Positions 1 through 9,034 of a stretch of DNA of 64,000 nucleotides are shown here, one piece after another. The DNA comes from Bacillota bacterium (GTDB lineage Bacteria; Bacillota; Clostridia; Acetivibrionales; DTU013): assembly GCA_023435925.1 (NCBI GenBank), contig JAEZLF010000063.1, positions 1 to 64,000 on the forward strand, given 5' to 3'. The notes beneath the pieces are model-generated. The model ran no database searches. It had not been told where the DNA came from and saw only the letters and a program-made list of their open reading frames with translations. A program made the translations under genes and the position numbers. Positions within the stretch are counted from its first letter, which is position 1; each line of letters starts with the position of its first letter.

Positions 1-59
1 ACTTTTATGGGATAATTGCTTAAAACGGCTTCCAGCGGTTCGTTGGTTATATCCGGCAT
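1..59 (-). CDS. Partial gene, N-terminal 19 codons only, function unknown
   Basis: The minus strand has an ATG whose first codon is at 59-57, preceded by a good ribosome binding site (GAGAGGTGACA). It stays open to the left edge of the window. The visible start reads MPDITNEPLEAVLSNYPIK. Too little is present to assign a family. The start is supported by the binding site only. Confidence 0.5.
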   Translation of the reverse strand, partial: MPDITNEPLEAVLSNYPIK

Positions 60-101
60 GATTGTCACCTCTCATATATGCTAATCAGGCTGATAAGCAG
101 T

Positions 102-123
102 TCAGGGGGATAAATCCCCCTGA
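102..123. terminator. Possible hairpin between two minus-strand genes
   Basis: An 8-bp GC-rich stem (TCAGGGGG against CCCCCTGA) with a 6-nt loop lies between the amphi-Trp-like gene and the partial gene at the left edge. No clear run of T follows on the minus strand, so it may be a terminator or an mRNA-stabilising hairpin. Confidence 0.25.
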
Positions 124-204
124 GCATTTGCTTTTGGTCGAATGAGTTCTTTTAGCGGTCTTGCATGGTTTTTGCATGGATTCTACATAGTTTTGACATG
201 TACA

Positions 205-438
205 TTAGTCATCAATATCTACTTCAACACCTTCATTTTCCCATGAAACCTTGATTGTGAAAGAACCACCCTGTTCATCCTCATCATATTTGACCTTGTA
301 ATCAAGATCATTACCTACCGGTATTGTTACTGGTTTTCCTTCGACAACCAGCTTGCCTGCAAACAGCTCCGGTACAGCTTTTTTGATGTAGTCGCCAAAT
401 TCTGTTTTGGAGCCTGTAAATGCCTCCTGATACTTCAT
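205..438 (-). CDS. Small acidic protein, amphi-Trp-domain-like
   Basis: A 77-residue acidic protein preceded by a strong binding site (AAGGAGTG, 9 nt before the ATG). The C-terminal half alternates hydrophobic and charged residues (GGSFTIKVSWENEGVEVD) and contains a Trp in a short beta strand, after a PVTIPVG segment. This resembles the short amphi-Trp domain proteins of unknown function found in bacteria and archaea. The assignment is by pattern only. It has no signal peptide or membrane segment, so it is probably cytoplasmic. It is the second of two minus-strand genes at the left edge and diverges from lplA. Confidence 0.5.
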   Translation of the reverse strand: MKYQEAFTGSKTEFGDYIKKAVPELFAGKLVVEGKPVTIPVGNDLDYKVKYDEDEQGGSFTIKVSWENEGVEVDIDD

Positions 439-668
439 ATACGTACACTCCTTAAAATAAAATAGGTTCTTTTACATAATATTGAGGACGCAAATTATAT
501 GTTCCATTTTAAAATTAAATCGCCCATTTAATTAAGCTAGACTCTTATACGACGTTGTTCAATTTCCAATGGGGGCAAGCCCCCATACCCCCTCGCTGCG
601 GGCAAAATGAATTCGCCCTGCGCTACACTTCGTGCATGAAAACCAAATACAAAGCGAAACTAAATAGA
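439..668. other. Intergenic region with a GC-rich hairpin
   Basis: No convincing gene. A perfect hairpin, TGGGGGCAAGCCCCCA, lies at 570-585, followed by a GC-rich stretch unlike its AT-rich surroundings. A 65-codon frame through it has Pro/Arg/Cys-rich composition and no binding site, so I do not call it. The stretch resembles dispersed intergenic repeats, but only one copy is visible here. Confidence 0.4.
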
Positions 669-697
669 TTGAAAAATCAGGTCGCTTTTTGTATAAT
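669..697 (+). promoter_or_regulatory. Sigma-A-type promoter for lplA
   Basis: TTGAAA at 669-674, a 17-bp spacer and TATAAT at 692-697, with a TG just before the -10 box. Transcription would start near 704, about 45 nt before the lplA ATG. Confidence 0.6.
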
Positions 698-748
698 TAA
701 TAGATTAGTTTTTTCCTTAAGTAGGGGTATAACTCAGGAGGCTTCTAA

Positions 749-1792
749 ATGATCAATAATATGCGAATTATACGCACCAGAACACTGGATCCATGGTGGA
801 ATCTTGCAGTAGAAGAGTATCTTCTTGACAGAGTGGAACCCGGACAATGTATTTTATATTTGTGGCAAAACGAAAATACCATTGTAATCGGGAGAAACCA
901 AAATCCCTGGAAGGAGTGCAGGACGGAGCTCTTTGAAAGTGAGGGCGGTAAGCTTGCAAGAAGGCTATCGGGAGGCGGTGCGGTATTTCATGATATCGGA
1001 AATCTCAATTTCACATTTTTGGCCAGCCGTGAAGTATACAATCTGGAGAAGCAGGTAAGGGTGATCCTTGATGCGGTGAAGAGTCTGGGAATTGAGGCTG
1101 AAATGAGCGGAAGAAATGATTTGACAGCGGATGGAAGAAAATTTTCAGGTAATGCATTTTGTTTCAGAAAAACAACTGCCTATCACCACGGAACCGTTCT
1201 GGTTTCCGCTGATTTTGAAAAATTATCGAAATATCTACAGGTTTCCACAGAAAAAATGAAGTCCAAGGGTATCCAATCCGTGCAGTCAAGAGTAGTTAAT
1301 CTTTCCGAACTCCAACCATCTCTTACGATTAGCGCTATGACGGATGCGTTGATTGCATCCTTCCGGGAGGCTTATGAATGTACGGCACCTGTCGAGGAGA
1401 CAATAAAAGACGGCAATGCAGGAAGAGATGCATTGGAGGAGCTTTATTGCAAATATTCTTCATGGGCCTGGAGATATGGAGAAGCGCCGAAATTTGATGT
1501 GGATATGGAAACAAGATTCCCATGGGGCGGCGTGGAAGTAGGACTCAAGCTGGAAAACGGCGTAATCAAAGACGCATCCGTATTCTCAGATGCGATGGAT
1601 GAAGCATATATCTCAACACTCCCGGAAATTCTGAAGGGCTGTGTATTCAGCTCGCAGCAAATGGCTCAACGGCTCCGCGAAGCCGCAGATGCCGATGGTT
1701 CCGTAAATACGGCCGTTGATATGGCAGGAGGCAATACGGTAAGAGCAATGACAATGGATCTTGCTGATTGGTTGGAAAGCAAAGGTTTTTGA
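749..1792 (+). CDS. lplA: Lipoate-protein ligase A
   Basis: A 347-residue enzyme that activates lipoate with ATP and attaches it to lysines of lipoyl domains such as GcvH. The family signature RRLSGGGAVFHD is at residues 71-82 and the lipoyl-adenylate-binding lysine is in GRKFSGNAF (K131). The last ~100 residues match the LplA C-terminal accessory domain, so this is a full two-domain ligase. Start: ATG at 749 with GGAGG nine bases upstream. It lies just ahead of the glycine cleavage operon, whose H protein needs lipoylation. It has its own promoter, and no terminator is obvious before the riboswitch. Confidence 0.93.
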   Translation: MINNMRIIRTRTLDPWWNLAVEEYLLDRVEPGQCILYLWQNENTIVIGRNQNPWKECRTELFESEGGKLARRLSGGGAVFHDIGNLNFTFLASREVYNLEKQVRVILDAVKSLGIEAEMSGRNDLTADGRKFSGNAFCFRKTTAYHHGTVLVSADFEKLSKYLQVSTEKMKSKGIQSVQSRVVNLSELQPSLTISAMTDALIASFREAYECTAPVEETIKDGNAGRDALEELYCKYSSWAWRYGEAPKFDVDMETRFPWGGVEVGLKLENGVIKDASVFSDAMDEAYISTLPEILKGCVFSSQQMAQRLREAADADGSVNTAVDMAGGNTVRAMTMDLADWLESKGF

Positions 1793-1826
1793 CAAAATAA
1801 CTATATCATTTATATTGCACATAGAA

Positions 1827-1944
1827 TATAATGATTATGTGACTAATCATTGAAACACAGCTGAAGTAAGAAAATTTTTCTATAAACGAAAAATTTTCTT
1901 TGAACTGAAGTGTTATAATGATTATGAACAATCATTGAAACACC
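1827..1944. repeat. Direct repeat carrying TATAAT boxes upstream of the glycine riboswitch
   Basis: A ~31-bp unit beginning TATAATGATTATG and ending AATCATTGAAACAC occurs at 1827-1858 and 1914-1944. A shorter third copy of its start (TATAATGATG) is at 2031-2040. An AT-rich inverted repeat (AAAATTTTTC / GAAAAATTTT) lies between the first two. Each copy has a -10-like box but no well-spaced -35, so I call it a repeat rather than three promoters. Confidence 0.55.
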
Positions 1945-2065
1945 GTCAATGAAATGAAATATTTCTACAAAGCGTAATTTGCGAAGCAAATTATCGCCTA
2001 AACGAAAAATTCCATTTTAAACCAAGGCGTTATAATGATGGTGTAATTGAATAAAAGTGGATGAT

Positions 2066-2276
2066 GGCTGCAGGAGAGACCCGCAAAGGCGGGAGCCGAA
2101 GAAGTAAGCTACGGGCTTGTCAGACCGGTGGTGAATCTTTCAGGCAAAAGGACTGCTGCCGAACAATACTCTGAAAAGCTTTGAATAGAGCACCGAAGGA
2201 GCAATATTGCAGGCCGGATAGACAAAAGGATGTCCGGCGTCAGTTGAATCTCTCAGGTTCATAAACAGAGAAAAAT
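2066..2276 (+). ncRNA. Tandem glycine riboswitch
   Basis: Two consecutive glycine aptamers are recognisable. The first contains GGAGAGACC, GCCGAAGAAG and CTTTCAGGCAAAAGGAC (2073-2152). The second contains GAGCACCGAAGGAGCAA and AATCTCTCAGG followed by AACAGAG (about 2188-2270). It lies directly before gcvT and is followed by an intrinsic terminator, the usual arrangement in which glycine binding lets transcription run into the gcv genes. Confidence 0.93.
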
Positions 2277-2303
2277 GACAGTTATAATTTGTCGTTTTTT
2301 TCT
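2271..2303 (+). terminator. Riboswitch expression-platform terminator
   Basis: The stem AAAATGACA / TGTCGTTTT with a 9-nt loop runs into a T tract (TTTTTTT) just after the second aptamer. It is the likely switch element: glycine binding should favour an alternative structure and read-through into gcvT. Confidence 0.75.
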
Positions 2304-2389
2304 GTTTTTATTTTTGCGTCGATAGCGAGGACCGCCGGTTAGACAAGTGACAAATGGTATATATTATTGGTTAAGGAGGAGTTGGAATA

Positions 2390-3493
2390 ATGGAAACAGG
2401 GAATCAGGAACAGCTGCTGAGAACACCCTTATATGAATCCCATGCGGCGGCAGGTGGAAAGATTGTTGACTTCCACGGATGGCTGCTGCCGATCCAGTAC
2501 GCCGGTATTCTGAAAGAGCATGAAAGTGTAAGGACAGCAGCAGGCTTATTTGACGTGTCTCATATGGGGGAGCTGGAGGTAAGCGGTCCCGATGCATTGG
2601 ATTTTCTGCAGACACTGTTGGTCAATGATATCCGCACGAAACCGGGGAAGGCGGTATATTCGCCCATGTGCTATCCCGATGGAGGTACGGTGGATGATCT
2701 GATTGTCTACAAGCAATCAGATGAGAAGTATTTACTGGTGGTAAATGCATCGAATACACCGAAGGATTTTCAATGGCTGCTGGAAAACAAGAAGGGAAAT
2801 GTCACCATATCAAACCGCTCGTCAGAATATTCTCAGCTGGCACTTCAAGGGCCTGAAGCGGAAAATATACTGCAGCAATTCACCTCTGTCGATCTTCATA
2901 GCCTGCGTAACTTCAGATATACAGATGAAGCAGCGGTTGGAGGGTTTCAGATGCTGCTGTCACGCACAGGATATACGGGAGAGGATGGATTCGAGCTGTA
3001 CTGCCGGCCGGAGGATGCCGTGAAGCTTTGGGATATGCTTCTGGATAAGGGAAAGGACCGCGGGCTTGTACCGGCAGGACTCGGAGCCAGAGACACCCTG
3101 CGGCTTGAAGCAGCGCTGCCTCTTTACGGGCAGGAGCTTTCAGAAAACATTTCGCCGGTCATGGCAGGCCTGCAGCGATTCATTAAGCCAGAAAAAGGTG
3201 AGTTTATCGGGCGGGAAGCATTGGTACGGCAGCTGGACGGCGGCATGGAGAAAAAGCTGGCCGGATTTGAGATGATGGACAGGGCGGTGCCCAGAAACGG
3301 ATACGAAATATTCTGTAATGGCACAAATGTTGGGTATGTAACAAGCGGCGGATATTTTCCCACCTTGAAGAAAAATATGGGCCTTGCACTTCTTGACGCA
3401 GGCTGCGCAGAAGAAGGCAGTGAAATCACGATTCAGGTAAGAGATGCATTATATGCCGCAAAAATAGTCAAGCTGCCCTTTTATAAGAGATAA
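2390..3493 (+). CDS. gcvT: Glycine cleavage system T protein (aminomethyltransferase)
   Basis: A 367-residue protein of normal GcvT length. It transfers the methylene carbon from aminomethyl-lipoyl-GcvH to tetrahydrofolate and releases ammonia. Family features: DFHGWLLPIQYAG near the N-terminus, the folate-site region TVDDLIVYK, GYTGEDGFELY and GARDTLRLEAALPLYGQEL, then the C-terminal GCV_T barrel (VGYVTSGGYFPTL). Start ATG at 2390 has TAAGGAGGAG upstream. It is the first gene after the glycine riboswitch and so of the gcvT-H-PA-PB operon. Cytoplasmic. Confidence 0.96.
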   Translation: METGNQEQLLRTPLYESHAAAGGKIVDFHGWLLPIQYAGILKEHESVRTAAGLFDVSHMGELEVSGPDALDFLQTLLVNDIRTKPGKAVYSPMCYPDGGTVDDLIVYKQSDEKYLLVVNASNTPKDFQWLLENKKGNVTISNRSSEYSQLALQGPEAENILQQFTSVDLHSLRNFRYTDEAAVGGFQMLLSRTGYTGEDGFELYCRPEDAVKLWDMLLDKGKDRGLVPAGLGARDTLRLEAALPLYGQELSENISPVMAGLQRFIKPEKGEFIGREALVRQLDGGMEKKLAGFEMMDRAVPRNGYEIFCNGTNVGYVTSGGYFPTLKKNMGLALLDAGCAEEGSEITIQVRDALYAAKIVKLPFYKR

Positions 3494-3600
3494 GCCGAAT
3501 AAAAAATAAAGCCGGTTCGGAAAATATGATACAGAGATTGTGTAAAGTGGGATAGGAAAAACAAAGTATAAAAATAACATCAAAATAAGGAGGCAATGGT

Positions 3601-3984
3601 ATGAAAACTTATCAGGGAATGAAGTACACAAAGGAGCATGAGTGGGTCAGGGAGGAAAACGGAATATTCTTCATCGGTATTACAAATTTTGCACAGCTGG
3701 CTATGGGAGACATCGTATTTGTCGAGCTGCCCAAACCGGGCAAGAAGCTGAAGGCCGGCGACCAGCTCAGTGTTGTGGAGTCTGTCAAAACAGCTTCCGA
3801 TGTATATTCGCCGGTATCCGGAGTGGTGACCAAGGTCAATGATCTACTGACCAACACACCTGAATTACTGAATACAGAACCTTATGAAAACTGGATCGTG
3901 GCCATTGAACCGGAAAATACGGCGGAATTGAATGAATTAATGGATGAACAGCAATATGGAGAATTTTGTACAAAGGAGGCGTAG
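3601..3984 (+). CDS. gcvH: Glycine cleavage system H protein
   Basis: A 127-residue lipoyl carrier that shuttles the aminomethyl group between the P and T proteins. The lipoylation site is VVESVKTASDVYSP, with K63 as the expected lipoyl lysine. HEWVR near the N-terminus and GDIVFVELPKPG are also typical. Its binding site AAGGAGG is 7 nt before the ATG. It lies 107 nt after gcvT and 3 nt before gcvPA. K63 is a likely substrate of the LplA encoded at 749. Confidence 0.97.
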   Translation: MKTYQGMKYTKEHEWVREENGIFFIGITNFAQLAMGDIVFVELPKPGKKLKAGDQLSVVESVKTASDVYSPVSGVVTKVNDLLTNTPELLNTEPYENWIVAIEPENTAELNELMDEQQYGEFCTKEA

Positions 3985-3987
3985 CGC

Positions 3988-5343
3988 ATGAGTGCGTCCA
4001 GATACATACCCAATACGGAGGAAGACCGGAGGCAAATGCTGTCGGCAATCGGGCTTACGGACATTGAGGAGCTCTTTGCCGATATCCCCCAAAATGTGAA
4101 GCTGGGGAGAAGGCTGGAGCTGCCGGAAAGCGTGTCGGAACCAGAATTGACCCGGCATTTTCGAAGTCTTGCCTCTAAAAATGTCCATTCAAACGATTAT
4201 CCATGTTTTCTGGGGGCGGGTGCCTATGACCATTTCATCCCGGCTGTTGTAAAGCACATCACCTCACGCTCGGAGTTTTATACATCATACACCCCGTATC
4301 AGCCTGAGATCAGCCAGGGAATGCTGCAGGCCATTTTTGAATACCAGACCATGATATGCCAGCTTACCGGATTGGACGCATCCAATGCCTCTATGTACGA
4401 TGGTGCAACTGCTTTAACAGAGGCTGCTTTTATGGCAGTACGGGCAACCGGCAGAAATGTGCTGGCCGTGTCTGAGGGAGTACACCCGGAATATCGGGAG
4501 GTTCTCAAAACCTATGCGAGGTTTAACGGCATAACGGTACAGGAAATGGAGCTTTCGGACGGGAAAACCAGCGTGGAAGATTTGGAAAGCCGCTTGGGAG
4601 AAGACTGCGGGGCAGTGATTGTACAAAGTCCAAACTTTATCGGGACCGTAGAAGATCTGAAGAGTATTGCTGAAGCAGCGGCAAAAAAAGGCGCATTGTC
4701 CATAGCATCCGTGGATCCCATATCCCTTGCACTGCTTAAGCCGCCGGGAGAGTGTGGCATCGACATTGCAACCGGTGACGGTCAGGCTCTGGGCAATTCT
4801 TTGAACTTTGGAGGCCCGCATCTGGGCTTTCTGGCTGTGAAAAAGGAACTGATCAGAAAAATGCCGGGCCGGATCGTAGGCCAGACAACCGATCATGAAG
4901 GGAAAAGAGGCTTTGTGCTGACGCTGCAGGCAAGGGAGCAGCATATACGCAGGGAAAAGGCAGTCTCCAACATCTGCTCCAACCAATCACTGAACGCACT
5001 TGCAGCAGCAGTTTATCTTTCTGTAATGGGCAGAGAAGGGTTGAAGGAGGTCGCAAATCAGTGTCTGCAGAAATCCCATTATGCCTATGAAAAGCTTCTG
5101 GCGACGGGTAAATTTGCAAAAGTCACTAATGAGCCGTTTTTCAAGGAGTTTGCTGTCAAGGCTCTAAAGGAACCGGTTTCCGGCATAAATAGGCGCCTGC
5201 TGGACAATGGGATCACCGGCGGTCTGGATCTGGGACAAACAGCTCCGGAATTGGATAATTGCTGGCTCGTGGCGGTAACAGAAAAGCGGACAAAGCAGGA
5301 AATCGACCGGTTTGTGGAGCTGGCTGCAGGAGGTGAAGAATAA
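3988..5343 (+). CDS. gcvPA: Glycine dehydrogenase (decarboxylating) subunit 1
   Basis: A 451-residue N-terminal half of the P protein. With GcvPB it decarboxylates glycine using PLP. Typical segments are [32 protein letters not shown] and [11 protein letters not shown]. It contributes substrate and cofactor contacts but lacks the PLP lysine, which is in GcvPB. It starts 3 nt after gcvH stops and ends 1 nt before the gcvPB ATG, consistent with translational coupling and a 1:1 complex. The split P protein is usual in Firmicutes. Confidence 0.96.
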   Translation: MSASRYIPNTEEDRRQMLSAIGLTDIEELFADIPQNVKLGRRLELPESVSEPELTRHFRSLASKNVHSNDYPCFLGAGAYDHFIPAVVKHITSRSEFYTSYTPYQPEISQGMLQAIFEYQTMICQLTGLDASNASMYDGATALTEAAFMAVRATGRNVLAVSEGVHPEYREVLKTYARFNGITVQEMELSDGKTSVEDLESRLGEDCGAVIVQSPNFIGTVEDLKSIAEAAAKKGALSIASVDPISLALLKPPGECGIDIATGDGQALGNSLNFGGPHLGFLAVKKELIRKMPGRIVGQTTDHEGKRGFVLTLQAREQHIRREKAVSNICSNQSLNALAAAVYLSVMGREGLKEVANQCLQKSHYAYEKLLATGKFAKVTNEPFFKEFAVKALKEPVSGINRRLLDNGITGGLDLGQTAPELDNCWLVAVTEKRTKQEIDRFVELAAGGEE

Positions 5344-5344
5344 T

Positions 5345-6874
5345 ATGCCTAACAATATAGAGAGTAATACGATAACAGACAATAAGTTAAATAGCGCGGC
5401 GAATAGCATATCCAACAGCCTCCATGAGATGGAGCTGATATTCGAGATCAGTAAAACCGGCAGGAAGGCATATAATTTGCCGGAATGTGATGTGCCCCAA
5501 CAGGATCAGGAAAGCCTGCTCCCTGCTGAATTACTCAGAGAAGCGGATGCAGCATTGCCGGAGGCAAGCGAGGGAGATGTGGTGAGGCATTTTACACAGC
5601 TCTCCCGGCGAAATCACGGAGTGGATTCCGGGTTTTACCCTCTCGGCTCCTGCACGATGAAATACAATCCCAAGATCAATGAAGAAGTGGCCGGTTTGGA
5701 GGGCTTCACCGGTGTACACCCATATCAGCAGGCGGATACGATTCAAGGCTGTCTGCAGGTAATATATGAGATGGACCGGATGCTCTCAGAGATTACCGGC
5801 ATGGAGCAATTTTCTCTCCAGCCGGCAGCCGGAGCCCATGGTGAGCTGACAGGCCTCATGATCATGAGAGCCTATCATCAGAGTCGGGGAGACGAGGCCC
5901 GTACAAAGATTATTGTACCGGATTCCGCTCATGGTACAAATCCTGCTTCGGCGGTGCTGGCAGGCTTTGAAGTGGTTGAAGTGAAATCAGATGCCAGAGG
6001 CGGAGTGGATATCGATGCATTGAAACAAGCGGTGGGTAGTGATACGGCGGGGCTGATGTTGACGAACCCTAACACGCTGGGATTATTCGACGAAAACATC
6101 AACGAAATCGCCAAGATCATTCACGATGCGGGAGGATTGCTTTACTATGACGGAGCAAATGCCAACGCAATACTGGGCATTTGCAGACCGGGGGACATGG
6201 GCTTTGATGTGGTCCATCTGAATCTCCACAAGACCTTCAGCACTCCCCACGGAGGAGGAGGGCCTGGAGCCGGTCCGGTCGGTGTCAAAAAAGAACTGGT
6301 GCCATTCCTGCCCACACCGGTTGTGAGGCTGGAAAATGGCAGGTACAGCTTGGACAATGAACGTCCTCAGTCCATCGGACGAGTGAAAGGCTTTTATGGC
6401 AACTTTGGGGTCATACTGAGAGCATATGCCTATATCAGAACAATGGGGCCGGACGGCCTTCGAAGTGTTTCTGAAACAGCAGTCTTAAATGCGAATTACC
6501 TGATGGCAAAATTGAAAGATTATTTCCTGCTGGCATATGACCGTGTCTGTATGCACGAATTTGTGCTGTCTGGGCAGCGGCAGGCGGATAAGGGTGTCCG
6601 CACACTTGATATGGCAAAAAGACTTCTTGATTTCGGATATCATCCGCCAACAGTCTATTTCCCATTAATTGTCCATGAAGCCATCATGGTGGAACCGACG
6701 GAAACAGAAAGCCTGGAGACACTGGACCGGTTCGCGGATACCATGATCAGAATCGCGGAGGAAGCGGAGAAGGAACCGGAAAAAGTAATTCATGCTCCAT
6801 ACAATACCGTAGTTACAAGGCTTGATGAGGTCAAAGCGGCCAGGACACCGGTTCTGAAATGGGAAGGTAAATAG
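5345..6874 (+). CDS. gcvPB: Glycine dehydrogenase (decarboxylating) subunit 2
   Basis: A 509-residue PLP-binding half of the P protein. The PLP lysine is K296 in [18 protein letters not shown]. Upstream, [14 protein letters not shown] and [13 protein letters not shown] match the family. An upstream ATG at 5312 lies inside gcvPA; I chose 5345 because AGGAGGTGA (5328-5336) is correctly placed for it and the extra residues are not family-like. The first ~30 residues (Asn/Ser-rich) are a short atypical extension. It is the last gene of the operon and is followed by a strong terminator. Confidence 0.95.
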   Translation: MPNNIESNTITDNKLNSAANSISNSLHEMELIFEISKTGRKAYNLPECDVPQQDQESLLPAELLREADAALPEASEGDVVRHFTQLSRRNHGVDSGFYPLGSCTMKYNPKINEEVAGLEGFTGVHPYQQADTIQGCLQVIYEMDRMLSEITGMEQFSLQPAAGAHGELTGLMIMRAYHQSRGDEARTKIIVPDSAHGTNPASAVLAGFEVVEVKSDARGGVDIDALKQAVGSDTAGLMLTNPNTLGLFDENINEIAKIIHDAGGLLYYDGANANAILGICRPGDMGFDVVHLNLHKTFSTPHGGGGPGAGPVGVKKELVPFLPTPVVRLENGRYSLDNERPQSIGRVKGFYGNFGVILRAYAYIRTMGPDGLRSVSETAVLNANYLMAKLKDYFLLAYDRVCMHEFVLSGQRQADKGVRTLDMAKRLLDFGYHPPTVYFPLIVHEAIMVEPTETESLETLDRFADTMIRIAEEAEKEPEKVIHAPYNTVVTRLDEVKAARTPVLKWEGK

Positions 6875-6883
6875 CGTAAGTAT

Positions 6884-6918
6884 TTGGGGCAGCATTTGTA
6901 ATGCTGCCCCAAAAATTT
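6884..6918 (+). terminator. Intrinsic terminator of the gcv operon
   Basis: A 12-bp perfect stem (TTGGGGCAGCAT / ATGCTGCCCCAA) with a 5-nt loop, followed by AAAATTTGTT. It starts 10 nt after the gcvPB stop. The flanking A-rich and T-containing tracts would let it work on either strand. Confidence 0.8.
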
Positions 6919-6943
6919 GTTCACAGCCCGGGTCAAATAGTAT

Positions 6944-7000
6944 ATAATATCTTCATTGCGAGCTGCGAAATAGCGAGCGAAGCTGAGGATATTATACGCT
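6944..7000. repeat. Imperfect inverted repeat between gcvPB and mrnC
   Basis: Outer arms TATAATATCTTCA and TGAGGATATTATA enclose a second GC-richer imperfect stem (GCGAGCT...AGCGAGC). It could fold into a ~55-nt hairpin in the mrnC leader. No T tract follows, so I do not call it a terminator. It may be a dispersed intergenic repeat or an RNA-processing site. Confidence 0.4.
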
Positions 7001-7080
7001 TCCGGCGGAATAACCTCACTATTATGCGAAACAACCGCGATATTATTATGAAGCAGGGTCACAAAGGGTAAATAACAAGC

Positions 7081-7515
7081 ATGAATGAAGACATTTTTCA
7101 GAGCATTGGAGAACAATCCTCCATAAAGCATGGCGATAGCAACACCTACTCGCCGTTAGTACTTGCCTATGTAGGTGATGCGGTATTTGAGCTATTTGTC
7201 CGTACGTTACTTTTGAGCCATGGAAATGCGCCGGTTCACAAGCTCCATAAGCAATCCATTTCCTTTGTAAAAGCAAAGGCTCAGTCGGACACGATTCATC
7301 AGCTTATGGACGGTTTGACTCAGGAAGAGCAGGATATTGTAAGAAGAGGTAGAAATGCAAAATCGGGGACCATCCCTAAAAATGCAGATGTAACAGAGTA
7401 CAAATATGCAACAGGATTTGAGACGTTACTGGGTTATCTTTATATAAAGGGAGACTATGCGCGGCTGCTTGAGCTGTTGAAGCAATCAACGGAGCATGGC
7501 CGGAACGGGATATAG
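7081..7515 (+). CDS. mrnC: Mini-ribonuclease III
   Basis: A 144-residue RNase III-fold endonuclease without a double-stranded-RNA-binding domain. In Firmicutes it matures 23S rRNA by trimming paired 5' and 3' ends. The catalytic signature is LAYVGDAVFELFVR, and the second conserved block is TEYKYATGFETLLGYLYI. Length matches the family. The binding site (AAAGGG) is modest and 12 nt from the ATG. It lies just before an rlmB-like rRNA methyltransferase, so the two form an rRNA-maturation pair. In other Firmicutes this pair often sits near cysS, which is not present here. Confidence 0.93.
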   Translation: MNEDIFQSIGEQSSIKHGDSNTYSPLVLAYVGDAVFELFVRTLLLSHGNAPVHKLHKQSISFVKAKAQSDTIHQLMDGLTQEEQDIVRRGRNAKSGTIPKNADVTEYKYATGFETLLGYLYIKGDYARLLELLKQSTEHGRNGI

Positions 7516-7589
7516 GTGTATTCGGAGCAATAATAAAGAGGCTCGAGAGGTTATCAATAAGTCAGCAGAAGCAGAAAGGGCGTATAGTT

Positions 7590-8897
7590 ATGGGAGAAAA
7601 CAAAGGATTCGGCAAGGGAAGTCGAAATGAAGGATATAAGCCTGCAGGATGGGGCGGCAAGGGAGTCGGTGCACGCGGCCAAAATTCCGGTGGAGCAAGA
7701 GGCAGCAGTACATCGAATTCCGGTGGGGCGCGAGGCAGTGCATCAAATTTCCGCAGTAAGCCGAAGGATGCGCAGGACAGAGGCGGTTCGGCGGATTTCC
7801 GCAGCGGCAAACCGAAGGATGCTCAGGATAAAGGTGGATCAGCAGATTTCCGTAGCAGCAAATCGAAGGATTCACAGAATAAAGGTGGGTCGACAGATTT
7901 TCGTGGCGGTAGAAGTAAAACCGGAACCAACGGTTTTAAGAGTGGTCACGGAACAGAAAAACCACAAGGCTTTGTCTCTGATGCTTTCCACGGAGATAAA
8001 AAAAGCAGTGAATATAAAAGAAATGACAGGCAGCAGAAGCAGCCAGACTATCGAAGCAAGCGTGATGAGCTGCAGGAATCCAGAAATGTCTATGAGGAGA
8101 ATAAGCTGCAGGACACCAGAAATGACTTTGAGGGAAACCGCGCGGAGGAGTTTCAGGGAGACCTTGACAAGCTGGAGGGCAGAAATTCTGTACTGGAAGC
8201 ACTTAAGTCAGGAAGAAGTATTAACAGGATTTTTGTGGCAAAGGGCGATCGGGAAGGCTCGGTAAACCAGATCATCGCGATGGCCAGACAACATCATATA
8301 TTAGTTCAGGAAATCGATAGAGCCAAGCTGGATGCCATGTCTGTCACACAAGCCCATCAGGGTGTAATAGCACTTACTGCGGCAAAGGATTATGTCGAAG
8401 TGGATGATATTCTGGAAATTGCTGCTGCAAGTGGCAGAGCACCGTTCATTATTATTCTGGATGAAATCACCGATTCGCATAATTTGGGGTCTATTTTAAG
8501 AACCGCCAATGCGGCCGGCGTGCATGGTGTTATCATTCCGAAGCGCAGAGCGGTCGGTCTCACCTCTGTTGTTTCAAAAGCCTCTGCCGGAGCCATTGAA
8601 TATGTGCCGGTTGCGCGGGTTACCAATATTGTACAGACCATTGAAAAGCTTAAAAAGCAGAATATATGGGTAGCAGGCACAGATGCCACAGGAGAAAAGC
8701 CATACTTTGAGATGGATCTCACCGGACCCATTGCTCTTGTCATCGGAAGTGAAGGTGAAGGAATGGGGAAGCTTGTCCGTGAAAGTTGCGACTTTGTAGT
8801 AAACATTCCCATGCTGGGGCAAATCTCTTCATTGAATGCCGCTGTAGCCGGAGCGATTGTTACCTATGAGATATTAAGGCAACGGAGTAAAAAATAA
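7590..8897 (+). CDS. rlmB: RlmB-type 23S rRNA ribose methyltransferase with long disordered N-terminus
   Basis: A 435-residue SpoU/TrmH-family SAM-dependent 2'-O-methyltransferase. The substrate-binding domain begins near residue 193 (LEGRNSVLEALKSGRSI). The knotted SPOUT domain has motif 1 in DSHNLGSILRTANAAG, then VIGSEGEGMGKLV and NIPMLGQISSLNAAVAG. A core enzyme is ~245 residues; here ~190 residues rich in Gly, Ser, Arg, Lys, Asp and Gln precede it, including three near-identical 16-17-residue repeats. The tail is probably disordered and may bind RNA, as arginine- and glycine-rich tails often do. It follows mrnC by 74 nt. The gene symbol reflects family, not a proven target nucleotide. 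Confidence 0.88.
   Translation: MGENKGFGKGSRNEGYKPAGWGGKGVGARGQNSGGARGSSTSNSGGARGSASNFRSKPKDAQDRGGSADFRSGKPKDAQDKGGSADFRSSKSKDSQNKGGSTDFRGGRSKTGTNGFKSGHGTEKPQGFVSDAFHGDKKSSEYKRNDRQQKQPDYRSKRDELQESRNVYEENKLQDTRNDFEGNRAEEFQGDLDKLEGRNSVLEALKSGRSINRIFVAKGDREGSVNQIIAMARQHHILVQEIDRAKLDAMSVTQAHQGVIALTAAKDYVEVDDILEIAAASGRAPFIIILDEITDSHNLGSILRTANAAGVHGVIIPKRRAVGLTSVVSKASAGAIEYVPVARVTNIVQTIEKLKKQNIWVAGTDATGEKPYFEMDLTGPIALVIGSEGEGMGKLVRESCDFVVNIPMLGQISSLNAAVAGAIVTYEILRQRSKK
7755..7904 (+). repeat. Three in-frame ~50-bp coding repeats in rlmB
   Basis: Residues 56-71, 72-88 and 89-105 of the RlmB extension read SKPKDAQDRGGSADFR, SGKPKDAQDKGGSADFR and SSKSKDSQNKGGSTDFR. The DNA repeats at a 48-51-bp period and keeps frame. 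A second, smaller repeat (NSGGARGS, residues 32-39 and 43-50) lies upstream. Confidence 0.85.
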
Positions 8898-8921
8898 TTC
8901 GTCTGATCAGATGCTGATTTT

Positions 8922-8950
8922 GCGGCAATAGCACCAATCACCGTTGCCGC
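8922..8950. terminator. Weak hairpin after rlmB
   Basis: Stem GCGGCAA / TTGCCGC with a 15-nt loop and no T tract. It may slow transcription between rlmB and the permease gene, but the support is weak. Confidence 0.25.
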
Positions 8951-9034
8951 TTATCAGTATGGTTGATAAAAGCATGTAAATGTGCACATGATAAAATAGT
9001 ATTCATTTATTGTAAGGCATGCGAGGTGAGTTTA

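Noticed and set aside
555..752. 65-codon frame ahead of lplA
   Set aside because: Pro/Arg/Cys-rich translation through a GC-rich hairpin, without a binding site, and overlapping the lplA promoter.
3494..3519. CCGAA...TTCGG hairpin between gcvT and gcvH
   Set aside because: Short stem, no T tract, and lying inside one operon; not called as a terminator.
4414..4986. 190-codon minus-strand frame inside gcvPA
   Set aside because: Antisense to a well-supported gene, Cys/His-rich with no binding site.
7627..8265. 212-codon frame inside rlmB
   Set aside because: It shadows the RlmB extension in another frame; its length comes from the repeat-rich, stop-poor DNA.
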